DNA of 26,536 bases from Bacillota bacterium. GTDB lineage: Bacteria; Bacillota; Clostridia; Acetivibrionales; DTU013. The stretch spans positions 1 through 26,536 of the forward strand of contig JAEZMC010000175.1 of NCBI GenBank assembly GCA_023435805.1. The letters run 5' to 3'. Numbering within the stretch: position 1 is the first letter of the stretch; each line of letters starts with the position of its first letter. The notes beneath the pieces were generated by a model. The model was not told the origin of the DNA. It saw nothing but the letters and a program-made list of their open reading frames with translations, and made no database searches. Shown piece by piece: positions 6,615 to 14,405 of this stretch. The translations under genes were made by a program, and so were the position numbers.

Positions 6615-7290
6615 CCCTGTATTGTCCTTTCTCCTGATCCCTTACAATTAAACCCTTGTTGATTGACACCACGCGTTTTTTCATTTCGTCCACGATGGAC
6701 TTTTCATGGGTGGCGACAATGACGGTGGTTCCCCTATGGTTTACTTCACTCAGGAGCTTCATAATTTCCCATGACGTTTCCGGATCCAAATTGCCGGTAG
6801 GCTCATCAGCAATCAACAGCGCAGGGTTGTTGACAAGAGCTCTCGCCAGCGCCACCCTTTGCTGCTCACCACCGGAAAGCTGGCTCGGATAGACGTTTGC
6901 CTTCCTGCTCAGGCCGACAAGTGCGAGCGCCATGGGTACCTGCCTTCTTATTTCCTTTGGCAGCGCTTCGGTAATCAGCATGGTAAAGGCAACGTTTTCA
7001 TAAACGGTCTTGTTCGGCAGAAGCCTGAAATCCTGAAATACAACACCAAGGCTTCTTCTGAGATAAGGTACTTCATATCTGGGCATGGCGGACACATCAT
7101 AACCGTTTACGTAAACCTCGCCTTCGGTTGCATCCTCTTCCTTCAACAGCAGCTTGACAAGCGTGGATTTACCTGAACCGCTCGGTCCTACAAGGAATAT
7201 AAATTCGCCTTTTTCTATTTTTAAGTTGACAGTATTCAGCGCAACAGTTCCATTGGAATACTTTTTGACTACATTTTTTAACTCAACCAC
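6583..7290 (-). CDS. ftsE: Cell division ATP-binding protein FtsE
   Basis: A 235-residue ABC ATPase that powers FtsX. Walker A GPSGSGKST is at 35-43, the signature LSGGE at 139-143, Walker B LLIADE at 159-164 followed by PTGNLDP, and the H-loop His at 196. The start is taken as GTG at 7290, because GGGGGAG lies 8 nt upstream and FtsE proteins begin with x-E-L-K-N-V-x-K-x-Y. An in-frame ATG 36 nt earlier lacks a good ribosome site. It is first in the ftsE-ftsX-M23(-S41) cluster. No convincing sigma-A promoter was found in the 7291-7441 gap. Confidence 0.96.
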   Translation of the reverse strand: MVELKNVVKKYSNGTVALNTVNLKIEKGEFIFLVGPSGSGKSTLVKLLLKEEDATEGEVYVNGYDVSAMPRYEVPYLRRSLGVVFQDFRLLPNKTVYENVAFTMLITEALPKEIRRQVPMALALVGLSRKANVYPSQLSGGEQQRVALARALVNNPALLIADEPTGNLDPETSWEIMKLLSEVNHRGTTVIVATHEKSIVDEMKKRVVSINKGLIVRDQEKGQYRDEDKNSQAYS

Positions 7291-7441
7291 CGAAACACTC
7301 CCCCAAATAAAATCAAAAAGAAACACTCATTTCAATATCTGGTCAAACGGTTATAATCGTTATTATTTCTACAAAAACCGCCAAAATCCTGCTAAAATTT
7401 GTGGCAGCCTGTGACAATTTTATTTTTTATATTCAAAAGCA

Positions 7442-8518
7442 TCAGGGTTTATCCGCTCTGTCCAGATATTTTTTAACAAGCATGGCAACCTTGAATATAA
7501 TTGCGTCATCAAAGTTCCTCAGGTCAAGCCCTGTAATCTTCTGAATCTTGTCCAGCCTGTACACCAGTGTATTCCTATGGACATAAAGCTGTCTGGAGGT
7601 CTCACTGACATTCAGGTTGTTTTCAAAGAATTTCTGTATGGTAAAAAGAGTTTCCTGGTCGAGTGCTTCAAAAGAGCCTTCCCGGAATACCTCTTTCAGA
7701 AAAAGCTTGCAAAGCGTCGTGGGCAATTGGTATATCAATCTTCCGATTCCGAGATTGTTATAATTGATGATCGCTTTGTCATTTTCAAAAATACTGCCGA
7801 TCTGAAGCGCTGTCTGCGCTTCCTTGAAGGAACGCCCGATATCCCTTACGCTGTCGACAATGGTCCCGATGCCGATCTGAGCTTTAATCATTAACTCGGT
7901 ATTGAGAGTGTCAATGATGGCCTTGGCGGTCTTATCCATTTCTCTGTAATCATCCGCAGCCTTGATTTCCTTGATCAGCACCGTATTCTCCTCGCTCAGT
8001 GCGATGACAAAATCCTTCACTTTGTTTGGAAACAGGCTCTGAATGACTTCATGGGACTGAATGTCCTTCAGCTTATCCGACTTTATCAGAAATACCGCGC
8101 GGTATACATCAAAGGGTATGTGCAATTCCTTTGCCTTCAAAGAAATGTCTCCCGGCAAAATATTATCCGTAATGATATTTTTGAAGAAATTGCCCTTGTC
8201 GAATTTTTCTTCATAATAATTTCGTGCATTTGTAACATTGATGGCGATTAGTGAAAGGAACTTTTTACTGTGTTCGCCCTCCATATTGATGAAAACAATG
8301 AATTCCAGTTTGTTTTTGAGATAGACCTTTTGAAAAAGCTGCCCGTCGATTTCACAAAAGCTGCTTTTTATACCCAGAACCTCAGTTGTGGACGGATGAA
8401 TACATCCTACTGTGGTTTCCTGCGTACAGCCAAGTATCAGGCCTGTTTCATCCATTACACCGAATTCGCTGTCTATGGCTTCCCGTATTTGGTTGACAAG
8501 ATTCTGGAACAGCTTCAC
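7442..8518 (-). CDS. PucR/CdaR-type helix-turn-helix regulator
   Basis: A 358-residue cytosolic transcription regulator. The C-terminus (about 300-350) holds the PucR-type HTH, with NVSETSRQLYVHRNTLVYRLDKI followed by TGLDLRNFDDA. The middle (about 120-265) resembles the GGDEF-like region of CdaR proteins, and residues 1-100 form a sensor-like domain that was not identified. The family includes the sugar-diacid regulator CdaR and the purine regulator PucR, but the ligand here is unknown. Start is GTG at 8518, with GGAGG 7 nt upstream. It is directly downstream of the MsmX-type ATPase gene but separated from it by a strong terminator, so independent expression is likely. Its own promoter was not found. 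Confidence 0.9.
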   Translation of the reverse strand: MKLFQNLVNQIREAIDSEFGVMDETGLILGCTQETTVGCIHPSTTEVLGIKSSFCEIDGQLFQKVYLKNKLEFIVFINMEGEHSKKFLSLIAINVTNARNYYEEKFDKGNFFKNIITDNILPGDISLKAKELHIPFDVYRAVFLIKSDKLKDIQSHEVIQSLFPNKVKDFVIALSEENTVLIKEIKAADDYREMDKTAKAIIDTLNTELMIKAQIGIGTIVDSVRDIGRSFKEAQTALQIGSIFENDKAIINYNNLGIGRLIYQLPTTLCKLFLKEVFREGSFEALDQETLFTIQKFFENNLNVSETSRQLYVHRNTLVYRLDKIQKITGLDLRNFDDAIIFKVAMLVKKYLDRADKP

Positions 8519-8644
8519 GTGCGTACCTCCTGGTATCGGGTGTTTTTCCGCTCTTTATGCGTCCCCTGCCGTCTTCCGGACTAAGGAAATATTTCCGGTC
8601 AAATTGCCTGCTGAAGTATGTCCTCTCACATTATACTACTTGTA

Positions 8645-8677
8645 AATAAAAAGAGGAAGATAAAATATCTCCCTCTT
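8645..8677 (-). terminator. Strong terminator after the MsmX-type ATPase gene
   Basis: On the minus strand, AAGAGGGAGATA (8666-8677), a TTT loop and TATCTTCCTCTT (8651-8662) form a 12-bp stem with one G-U pair, followed by TTTATTT. It begins about 20 nt after the ATPase stop codon. Confidence 0.9.
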
Positions 8678-8698
8678 CTGCTTGATTCACTATTATTA

Positions 8699-9811
8699 TT
8701 AGTTTACAATCGTTTTTTCTGTCTCTTTGTCGAAAAGGTGAACCCTGTTGGTGTCGATGGCGATCTTCACCGTATCACCGGATCTGGTCTTTGTTCTCGG
8801 GTTAACCCTTGCTGTGCAGCTGATTTCATCAATAAACATGTGCAGCAGTGTTTCGGAACCGAGCATTTCAACGACTTCAACTCTGGCGTTTACGATGCTG
8901 TCAGGCATGGATTCCAGGAATACCGCCTCGTCATGCATGCTTTCAGGCCTGATTCCCATGACAACTTCCTTGCCGATGTAGTCTGTACCTTCGAGCTTCT
9001 TGGCTTTGCCTTCAGGAAGTTTGATGTCGTTATCGCCAAATTTGAGGTGAACTCCTTCACCGCGCTTCTCGATCGTGACATTGATGAAGTTCATCTGCGG
9101 GCTGCCGATGAAGCCTGCAACAAACATGTTAACGGGTCTGTCATAAAGTGAAGTAGGCGTATCGACCTGCTGGATGAGACCGTCCTTCATAACGACGATC
9201 CTGGTACCCATGGTCATAGCTTCCGTCTGGTCATGTGTAACGTATATGAAAGTCGTATTGAGTTTCTGATGGAGCTTGGTGATCTCAAGTCTCATCTGCA
9301 CCCTCAGCTTGGCGTCGAGGTTGGAGAGCGGTTCGTCCATGAGGAATACCTTGGGGTCACGAACGATTGCACGACCAAGAGCAACCCTCTGTCTCTGACC
9401 GCCTGAAAGAGCCTTTGGCTTTCTGTCAAGCAGATGTTCTATTTCAAGTACCTTTGCAGCTTCGTGAACTCTCTTCTTTATTTCATCCTTTGGTGTCTTT
9501 CTAAGTTTAAGACCGAATGCCATGTTATCAAAAACGGTCATGTGAGGATACAAAGCATAGTTCTGGAAAACCATCGCGATGTCTCTGTCTTTAGGCTGTA
9601 CATCATTTACCAGTTTGTCTCCGATGTAAACTTCACCTTCGGAAATTTCTTCAAGTCCGGCAACCATTCTCAAAGTCGTCGTTTTGCCACAACCCGACGG
9701 ACCTACAAGGATAATAAATTCCTTGTCTTCTATGTCCAGATTGAAATCACTGACTGCTGTAACGCCGCCCTCATACCTTTTGTAAACGTTCTTAAGCTTT
9801 ACACTTGCCAT
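8699..9811 (-). CDS. Carbohydrate ABC transporter ATPase (MsmX/UgpC type)
   Basis: A 370-residue cytosolic ATPase of the CUT1 sugar-importer family. Walker A GPSGCGKTT is at 37-45, the signature LSGGQ at 135-139, and Walker B FLMDEP at 156-161. The C-terminal third is the TOBE/MalK-type regulatory domain (about 235-370). No permease or solute-binding protein gene is adjacent. In Gram-positive bacteria such lone MsmX/MsmK proteins energise several sugar importers, so a shared role is likely but inferred. The start at 9811 (MASVKLKNVYKRY) has GGGAGGGG immediately upstream; an in-frame ATG at 9826 sits inside that ribosome site. Upstream, GTTGAAAA occurs twice 16 bp apart (9871-9900). Confidence 0.95.
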   Translation of the reverse strand: MASVKLKNVYKRYEGGVTAVSDFNLDIEDKEFIILVGPSGCGKTTTLRMVAGLEEISEGEVYIGDKLVNDVQPKDRDIAMVFQNYALYPHMTVFDNMAFGLKLRKTPKDEIKKRVHEAAKVLEIEHLLDRKPKALSGGQRQRVALGRAIVRDPKVFLMDEPLSNLDAKLRVQMRLEITKLHQKLNTTFIYVTHDQTEAMTMGTRIVVMKDGLIQQVDTPTSLYDRPVNMFVAGFIGSPQMNFINVTIEKRGEGVHLKFGDNDIKLPEGKAKKLEGTDYIGKEVVMGIRPESMHDEAVFLESMPDSIVNARVEVVEMLGSETLLHMFIDEISCTARVNPRTKTRSGDTVKIAIDTNRVHLFDKETEKTIVN

Positions 9812-9997
9812 TTTTTCCCCTCCCATATATTTATATACGGTTTACGATACTATATACACTATATCATGCCGGTACTTTTTCAACTAGTACACTTTTCAAC
9901 AAAATTAAAAAATCGTATTTAGTAACTTTGCATAATGCATCTTTTCACATTATATACTTCTGTCAGGCAGATCAGTGTTTGGTTTTACCAATCATTA

Positions 9998-10026
9998 TTG
10001 CATTTTTATGCATTTGGTTGTATAAT
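9998..10026 (+). promoter_or_regulatory. argC promoter with overlapping ARG box
   Basis: TTGCAT (9998-10003), a 17-bp spacer and TATAAT (10021-10026) form a good sigma-A promoter. The -35 and spacer are covered by a palindrome (9998-10013) whose reverse strand reads ATGCATAAAAATGCAA. That is one mismatch from the Bacillus ARG-box pattern ATGAATAAAAATKCAA, so ArgR/AhrC binding would block RNA polymerase. The same architecture recurs upstream of argD. The rest of the 9812-10109 gap holds only leader sequence and the MsmX upstream region. Confidence 0.85.
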
Positions 10027-10109
10027 TATAAAAATTGAAGTCATCCAAATTGCCCGCTTACGCGCCGTTTCTGTAAAGACGGAAAAGTGCGGCAGGAAAG
10101 GAACCAGCA

Positions 10110-11060
10110 ATGAACTCCAAAATATTCGTGGACGGCCAGGAGGGAACCACCGGCCTTCAGATTCATGAAAGGCTGCAAAAACGTACTGATGTAGAAGTAC
10201 TAAAAATAGATCCTGAACAAAGGAAGGACCTTCAGCAAAGAAAAAGGTTGATCAATGAGGCGGATATTGTATTTCTGTGCCTGCCGGACGATGCTGCAAG
10301 AGAATCCGTGTCACTTGTTGAAAATGACAGAACACGCATCATTGACGCAAGCACCGCCCACCGTACAAATGAAGCCTGGGCATACGGTCTGCCTGAATTA
10401 AGCCCGAACCACAGGGAAAAAATCCGCACAGCGAAAAGAGTATCCGTACCCGGCTGCTATGCAACCGGTTTTAACACACTCCTTTACCCATTGATAAAGG
10501 AAGGTATTGTACCCACGGATTATCCGCTTACCTGCCATGCAGTTTCCGGTTACAGCGGCGCAGGCAGGAAAATGATTGCATTGTATGAGACAGGGACGCC
10601 GCTGGAGGAGGCCATGAAGAGCCCGAGATTTTATGCGTTGGGCCTGAAGCACAAGCACCTCCCGGAAATGCAGAAGATCACGGGAATAGCGCACCCGCCC
10701 CTTTTTACACCGATCATCGCCAACTATTATCAGGGAATGACTGTTGCGATACCGCTGTATCCCCGTCTTTTAAATGGAAAGAACAACGCCGGATCCGTCT
10801 GTGACGCGCTTTGTTCATATTATGGAGGGGAACGCTTTATAAAAGTATTTCCCTACGGTTCGGAAGGGAATCTGATAAACGGCTTCCTCGATGCAACCGG
10901 TTGCAACGGCACCAACAGACTGGAAATACTCGTGGCTGGCGGAGACGACCACATACTTCTGACAGCCCGGCTGGACAATCTGGGCAAAGGCGCCTCCGGT
11001 GCGGCGGTTCAGTGTATGAACCTCATGCTGGGGCTGGATGAAGCAACCGGACTGGAATGA
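10110..11060 (+). CDS. argC: N-acetyl-gamma-glutamyl-phosphate reductase (short, type 2)
   Basis: A 316-residue NADPH-dependent enzyme for the third step of arginine synthesis (N-acetylglutamyl phosphate to the semialdehyde). The N-terminus KIFVDGQEGTTGLQI is the nucleotide-binding start of the short (about 310 residue) type. The type usual in Bacillus is longer (about 345) and starts with a GATGYTG motif. The catalytic Cys116 lies in VPGCYATG. A final motif around GKGASGAAVQCMNLMLG fits the family. Its ribosome site is AGGAAAGGA before the ATG. It is first in the argC-argB unit, 56 nt before argB, with argJ missing from the usual place between them. Confidence 0.95.
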   Translation: MNSKIFVDGQEGTTGLQIHERLQKRTDVEVLKIDPEQRKDLQQRKRLINEADIVFLCLPDDAARESVSLVENDRTRIIDASTAHRTNEAWAYGLPELSPNHREKIRTAKRVSVPGCYATGFNTLLYPLIKEGIVPTDYPLTCHAVSGYSGAGRKMIALYETGTPLEEAMKSPRFYALGLKHKHLPEMQKITGIAHPPLFTPIIANYYQGMTVAIPLYPRLLNGKNNAGSVCDALCSYYGGERFIKVFPYGSEGNLINGFLDATGCNGTNRLEILVAGGDDHILLTARLDNLGKGASGAAVQCMNLMLGLDEATGLE

Positions 11061-11116
11061 GAGCATATTAATTAAGGAATATAAACTAGAATCGAGTAAA
11101 AAAACGGGAGGTTCTC

Positions 11117-12019
11117 ATGGAAAATCTAATTAAAAAAGCGGAGATACTGATCGAGGCTCTGCCTTATATCCAGAAATTGCACGGCAAAACGGTCGTAATA
11201 AAATACGGCGGTAATGCGATGATCAACGATGAACTGAAGAATTCAGTCATGGAAGACATCACACTTCTCAAATATATAGGCCTGAATCCGGTCATTGTAC
11301 ACGGCGGCGGTCCGGATATCAACCGGATGCTGGACAAACTTGATATTAAAAGCGAGTTTATGAACGGGCTGAGGGTAACGGACCAGTGTACCATGGAAGT
11401 AGCCCAAATGGTGCTGGTCGGCAAAACAAACAAGGAAATCGTATCTCTTATAAACCAAAAGGGCGGAAAGGCAATAGGCCTGTGCGGTATAGACGGCAAC
11501 CTGATCCGGTGTGAACAATACAAGACCGTTGTCGAAGGAGTAGAAAGGGATATCGGTTATGTGGGCAAAATTATACATATCAATTCAAAGGTACTGGAAC
11601 TGATCGCAAAGGATGAGTACATACCTGTCGTAGCGCCTGTCGGCGTAGGAAGCGACGGGTGCAGCTACAATATTAACGCCGATACGGTGGCGGGAGAAAT
11701 AGCAATCGCCCTTCAGGCTGAAAAGCTCATGCTGCTCACAGACGTCGAGGGAGTAAAAATGTCCAGGGACAGCAGCGATGTACTGCATGTCCTAACGGCA
11801 TCTGAGGTACACGACCTGATCGATCGGAAAATCATCAACGGCGGCATGATCCCCAAAGTCATTGGATGTCTGGAAGCACTGGAGGGCGGTGTCGGCAGGA
11901 CCCATATCATAGACGGAAGAATTCCGCATTGTATCCTGCTTGAGATATTTACCAACAAAGGTATCGGGACCATGATCATGAAGGAAAAAGTACTGTACTA
12001 CAGCAACGAACAGCTCTGA
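11117..12019 (+). CDS. argB: Acetylglutamate kinase
   Basis: A 300-residue amino-acid kinase, the second step of arginine synthesis (phosphorylates N-acetylglutamate). Lys29 is in VIKYGGNAM (27-35), the GGG loop in VHGGGPD (62-68), Arg86 in NGLRVTD, and the nucleotide part is around LLTDVEGV. An N-terminal helix of about 20 residues precedes the kinase core (ENLIKKAEILIEALPYI). This extension is what arginine-inhibited hexameric enzymes use to sense arginine, so feedback inhibition is likely. GGGAGG lies just upstream of the ATG. A branched terminator follows, ending the first arginine unit. Confidence 0.97.
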   Translation: MENLIKKAEILIEALPYIQKLHGKTVVIKYGGNAMINDELKNSVMEDITLLKYIGLNPVIVHGGGPDINRMLDKLDIKSEFMNGLRVTDQCTMEVAQMVLVGKTNKEIVSLINQKGGKAIGLCGIDGNLIRCEQYKTVVEGVERDIGYVGKIIHINSKVLELIAKDEYIPVVAPVGVGSDGCSYNINADTVAGEIAIALQAEKLMLLTDVEGVKMSRDSSDVLHVLTASEVHDLIDRKIINGGMIPKVIGCLEALEGGVGRTHIIDGRIPHCILLEIFTNKGIGTMIMKEKVLYYSNEQL

Positions 12020-12054
12020 TTTGCCGGGGTACTCTGCCAGGGGACGTCCGTTTT

Positions 12055-12104
12055 CTGAAGCATCGGCTTGCGGGAGAACCGCCTGTTGGCTTCAGTGACT
12101 TTTT
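12055..12104 (+). terminator. Branched terminator after argB
   Basis: CTGAAGC (12055-12061) pairs with GCTTCAG (12089-12095), enclosing a second small stem GCGG/CCGC. TGACTTTTT follows. It lies 35 nt after the argB stop and isolates argCB from the PilZ gene. Confidence 0.65.
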
Positions 12105-12119
12105 ACCAGGAATCAATAT

Positions 12120-12157
12120 TAAGGTCCGGCAAAATTAATCCGATATTATATTGGATT
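12120..12157 (+). promoter_or_regulatory. Sigma-D-like promoter with palindrome before the PilZ gene
   Basis: CCGATAT (12140-12146) equals the Bacillus sigma-D (flagellar sigma) -10 core. TAAG (12120-12123, consensus TAAA) lies 16 nt upstream, the expected distance. Predicted start is near 12152, about 20 nt before the ribosome site GGAGG (12173-12177). The -10 lies in a 21-bp inverted repeat (12137-12157; AATCC arms, one G-U pair), which could also be an operator. A sigma-A alternative is not obvious. Confidence 0.45.
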
Positions 12158-12189
12158 GATTTTACAATATACGGAGGGATGTGTTTCTT

Positions 12190-12849
12190 GTGAACGCCCT
12201 GGCAGTTGGGTCCATACTGAAAGAAGGCATGACGGTAGGCGTGAAGCTCGGTCCGGATGCTCCATGGCACGGCAACATCGTATATAAGGTTGAAGGCGGA
12301 AGCATCTGTATTGCAAATATGGATAGCTTTTCAGATCAAGCCGTGCCGGGATATAATGCCTGGATTAAATATTCCAACGATTATTTCGTCTACCTTTTCA
12401 GTGGTACGGTACTAAGTGTTAGTCACGTTCATCCGAAACACATTACCATTAAAATAATCTCTGCGGAAGAAATGATCAACAGCAGGCTCTTTCCCAGGTA
12501 TGACGTCAATCTCCCGGCTACAGCCAGGCCGGTTTGGGATAATGAGGCGCACCGCTGTACAGTCACCGATCTTTCGTACGGAGGTGCCGCCTTCATCTGC
12601 GACTGCTGTTTCGATGTACATGAGCAGCTGGAGATGACTTTATATTTGCCCGGCGAAGTGGTTGTCATAGTTACCGGTAAGGTGGTCAGAAGAAATACTG
12701 CCTCCCTTGCGGCCTCCAACCATTCCGTCCAATTCATCGAATGCGACAACACAAGCAGCAGGCAGCTGTCTGCCTACTTCTCACAGCTTGAGGACGAGGT
12801 CTCGGAGTTATACCGTTACTATGTTGATGAAATCCGGGGCAAAATATAA
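12190..12849 (+). CDS. PilZ domain protein, YpfA/YcgR-like c-di-GMP receptor
   Basis: A 219-residue cytosolic protein of two domains: an N-terminal beta-barrel of YcgR type (residues 1-90) and a C-terminal PilZ domain (about 95-205). Both c-di-GMP-binding motifs are intact: RxxxR as Arg99-LFP-Arg103, and DxSxxG as Asp127-L-Ser129-Y-G-Gly132. YcgR/YpfA proteins slow the flagellar motor when c-di-GMP rises; a motility role here is inferred. The start is uncertain: GGAGGG ends at 12178, so GTG at 12190 is well placed, while GTG at 12181 is too close but would give 222 residues. It sits between two arginine units, with a terminator on each side. Confidence 0.9.
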   Translation: MNALAVGSILKEGMTVGVKLGPDAPWHGNIVYKVEGGSICIANMDSFSDQAVPGYNAWIKYSNDYFVYLFSGTVLSVSHVHPKHITIKIISAEEMINSRLFPRYDVNLPATARPVWDNEAHRCTVTDLSYGGAAFICDCCFDVHEQLEMTLYLPGEVVVIVTGKVVRRNTASLAASNHSVQFIECDNTSSRQLSAYFSQLEDEVSELYRYYVDEIRGKI

Positions 12850-12957
12850 CGTGGTGACAGCTGTCCCCTGTCAAAGAGGGCCGGCATCATTGAAATGAAT
12901 AACACCGTCGGTCCGCCTTGCATTCATTTAAAATATCAGCAATACAATCACGCCCAA

Positions 12958-12987
12958 AATAATGGCTTACTAAGCCATTATTTTTTT
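12958..12987 (+). terminator. Terminator after the PilZ gene
   Basis: AATAATGGCTTA and TAAGCCATTATT form a long perfect stem with a tight loop (inner bases unpaired), followed by a run of seven Ts. It ends directly before the -35 box of the argD promoter (12989). Confidence 0.9.
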
Positions 12988-12988
12988 G

Positions 12989-13036
12989 TTGCATTTTTAT
13001 GCATCTGTATGTATAATTATGAATAATATTATTTCA
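12989..13036 (+). promoter_or_regulatory. argD promoter with two ARG boxes
   Basis: TTGCAT (12989-12994), 17 bp and TATAAT (13012-13017) repeat the argC promoter almost exactly. The palindrome 12989-13004 is identical to the one at argC. A second, looser palindrome TGAATAATATTATTTCA (13020-13036) covers the start site, about 31 bp (three helical turns) centre to centre from the first. This is a typical layout for cooperative ArgR hexamer binding. Confidence 0.85.
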
Positions 13037-13076
13037 GGGATATTAATAGGCGCAGCCGTCAAAAGGAGTTGTTTGT

Positions 13077-14273
13077 ATGAAGCTGAACGAAATCATGGAG
13101 ATGGATTCCAGATACTATATGAATACCTTCGGTAACAGAACCCCTGTATGTTTCGAATATGGAAAAGGTGTAAAGCTCTTTGACGTCGAAGGAAAGCAGT
13201 ATACGGATTTTCTCGGCGGCATTGCGGTAAATGTGCTGGGCTATGGCCATCCGGTGCTTATCGAGGCGATAAAGTCACAGGCTGAAAAACTTATCCACTG
13301 CTCCAACCTCTACTATATTGAAACCCAGGCCAAATTAGCCAGGCTGCTGGTTGAAAACTCCTGCGCAGACAGGGTGTTTTTCGCAAACAGTGGAGCGGAA
13401 GCCAATGAAGGCGCGATCAAGCTGGCCAGGATCTACTTTAAAAAGAAAGGGTCGCCTCAAAAATACGGAATCATCACACTGAAAAAATCATTCCATGGCC
13501 GTACGCTCGCAACAGTTGCCGCTACGGGACAGGAAAAATACCAGAAACCTTTTGCACCACTGATGCCCGGCTTCAAGCATGTTCCCCTCAATGATTTTGA
13601 GGCGCTACAGGCCGCCGTGGATGAGACCACCTGCGCCGTAATGATGGAACCGGTGCAGGGCGAAAGCGGTGTCAACCCTGCAGATGAAGCATATGTAAGG
13701 GCAGTTCGGAAGCTTTGCGACGAAAGGGGTCTTCTGCTGGTTTTTGATGAGATTCAAACCGGCATCGGCAGGACCGGCAAGCTTTTCGGTTACCAGCATT
13801 ACGGCGTGGAGCCCGATATATTCACACTGGCCAAAGCGTTGGCCGGTGGTGTCCCCATAGGTGCCATTTGTGCAAAAGAAGACGTTGCTGCGGCCTTTGA
13901 GCCCGGCGACCATGGCTCCACCTTCGGCGGCAATCCGCTGGCTTGTGCAGCAGGCCTCGCCGTACTGGAATGCGTGCTGAAGGAGGATCTCGCGGGCAAT
14001 GCCCGTGATGTCGGGCTATATTTGATGCATCGGTTGGAAAATCTTGCGGAAAAGTATGGCAAAATCACCGAAATACGCGGCCTCGGCCTGATGATCGGAA
14101 TACAGCTTTCGGAGGACATAGCGCTGCAAATCAAGGGCAAGCTTCTGGAAAAAGGGTTTCTGGCCGGCAGCGTAGGCAATGATGTGATCCGCCTTCTTCC
14201 GCCGCTCATCATTGCCAGAGACGATGCGGATGCCTTCATAACGGCGCTGGAGGAAATCCTTGCCGCCGGTTGA
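13077..14273 (+). CDS. argD: Acetylornithine aminotransferase
   Basis: A 398-residue class III PLP aminotransferase that converts N-acetylglutamate semialdehyde to N-acetylornithine; some members also act in lysine synthesis. The PLP lysine is Lys253 in TLAKALAGG, the phosphate-binding loop is NSGAEAN (104-110), and the cofactor Asp lies in VFDEIQTGIGRTG (222-234). AAGGAG lies about 9 nt before the ATG. It opens the second arginine unit (argD-carA-carB-argF-GNAT). 132 nt separate it from carA, where only a weak CAGGA/TCCTG hairpin without a T-run is seen. Confidence 0.97.
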   Translation: MKLNEIMEMDSRYYMNTFGNRTPVCFEYGKGVKLFDVEGKQYTDFLGGIAVNVLGYGHPVLIEAIKSQAEKLIHCSNLYYIETQAKLARLLVENSCADRVFFANSGAEANEGAIKLARIYFKKKGSPQKYGIITLKKSFHGRTLATVAATGQEKYQKPFAPLMPGFKHVPLNDFEALQAAVDETTCAVMMEPVQGESGVNPADEAYVRAVRKLCDERGLLLVFDEIQTGIGRTGKLFGYQHYGVEPDIFTLAKALAGGVPIGAICAKEDVAAAFEPGDHGSTFGGNPLACAAGLAVLECVLKEDLAGNARDVGLYLMHRLENLAEKYGKITEIRGLGLMIGIQLSEDIALQIKGKLLEKGFLAGSVGNDVIRLLPPLIIARDDADAFITALEEILAAG

Positions 14274-14405
14274 ACCGGATTTCGGACATGGAGATCCCCG
14301 CAGGACCGGACGGATGCGGACGGAGCCATGCCCGGTACAGGAAATGCAAGTGTCCTGCAGCAAAAACGAATTTTGTAAAATATCAATCCGATAGGAGTAA
14401 CGTAT

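Noticed and set aside
7327..7441. A promoter for ftsE.
   Set aside because: TTGTCA and TATAAC both occur on the minus strand but no pair has acceptable spacing with two good hexamers.
12181..12189. GTG at 12181 as the start of the PilZ protein, or the ATG at 12179.
   Set aside because: GTG 12181 is only 2-3 nt from GGAGGG, and the ATG at 12179 is out of frame. GTG at 12190 has workable spacing, although this choice is not certain.
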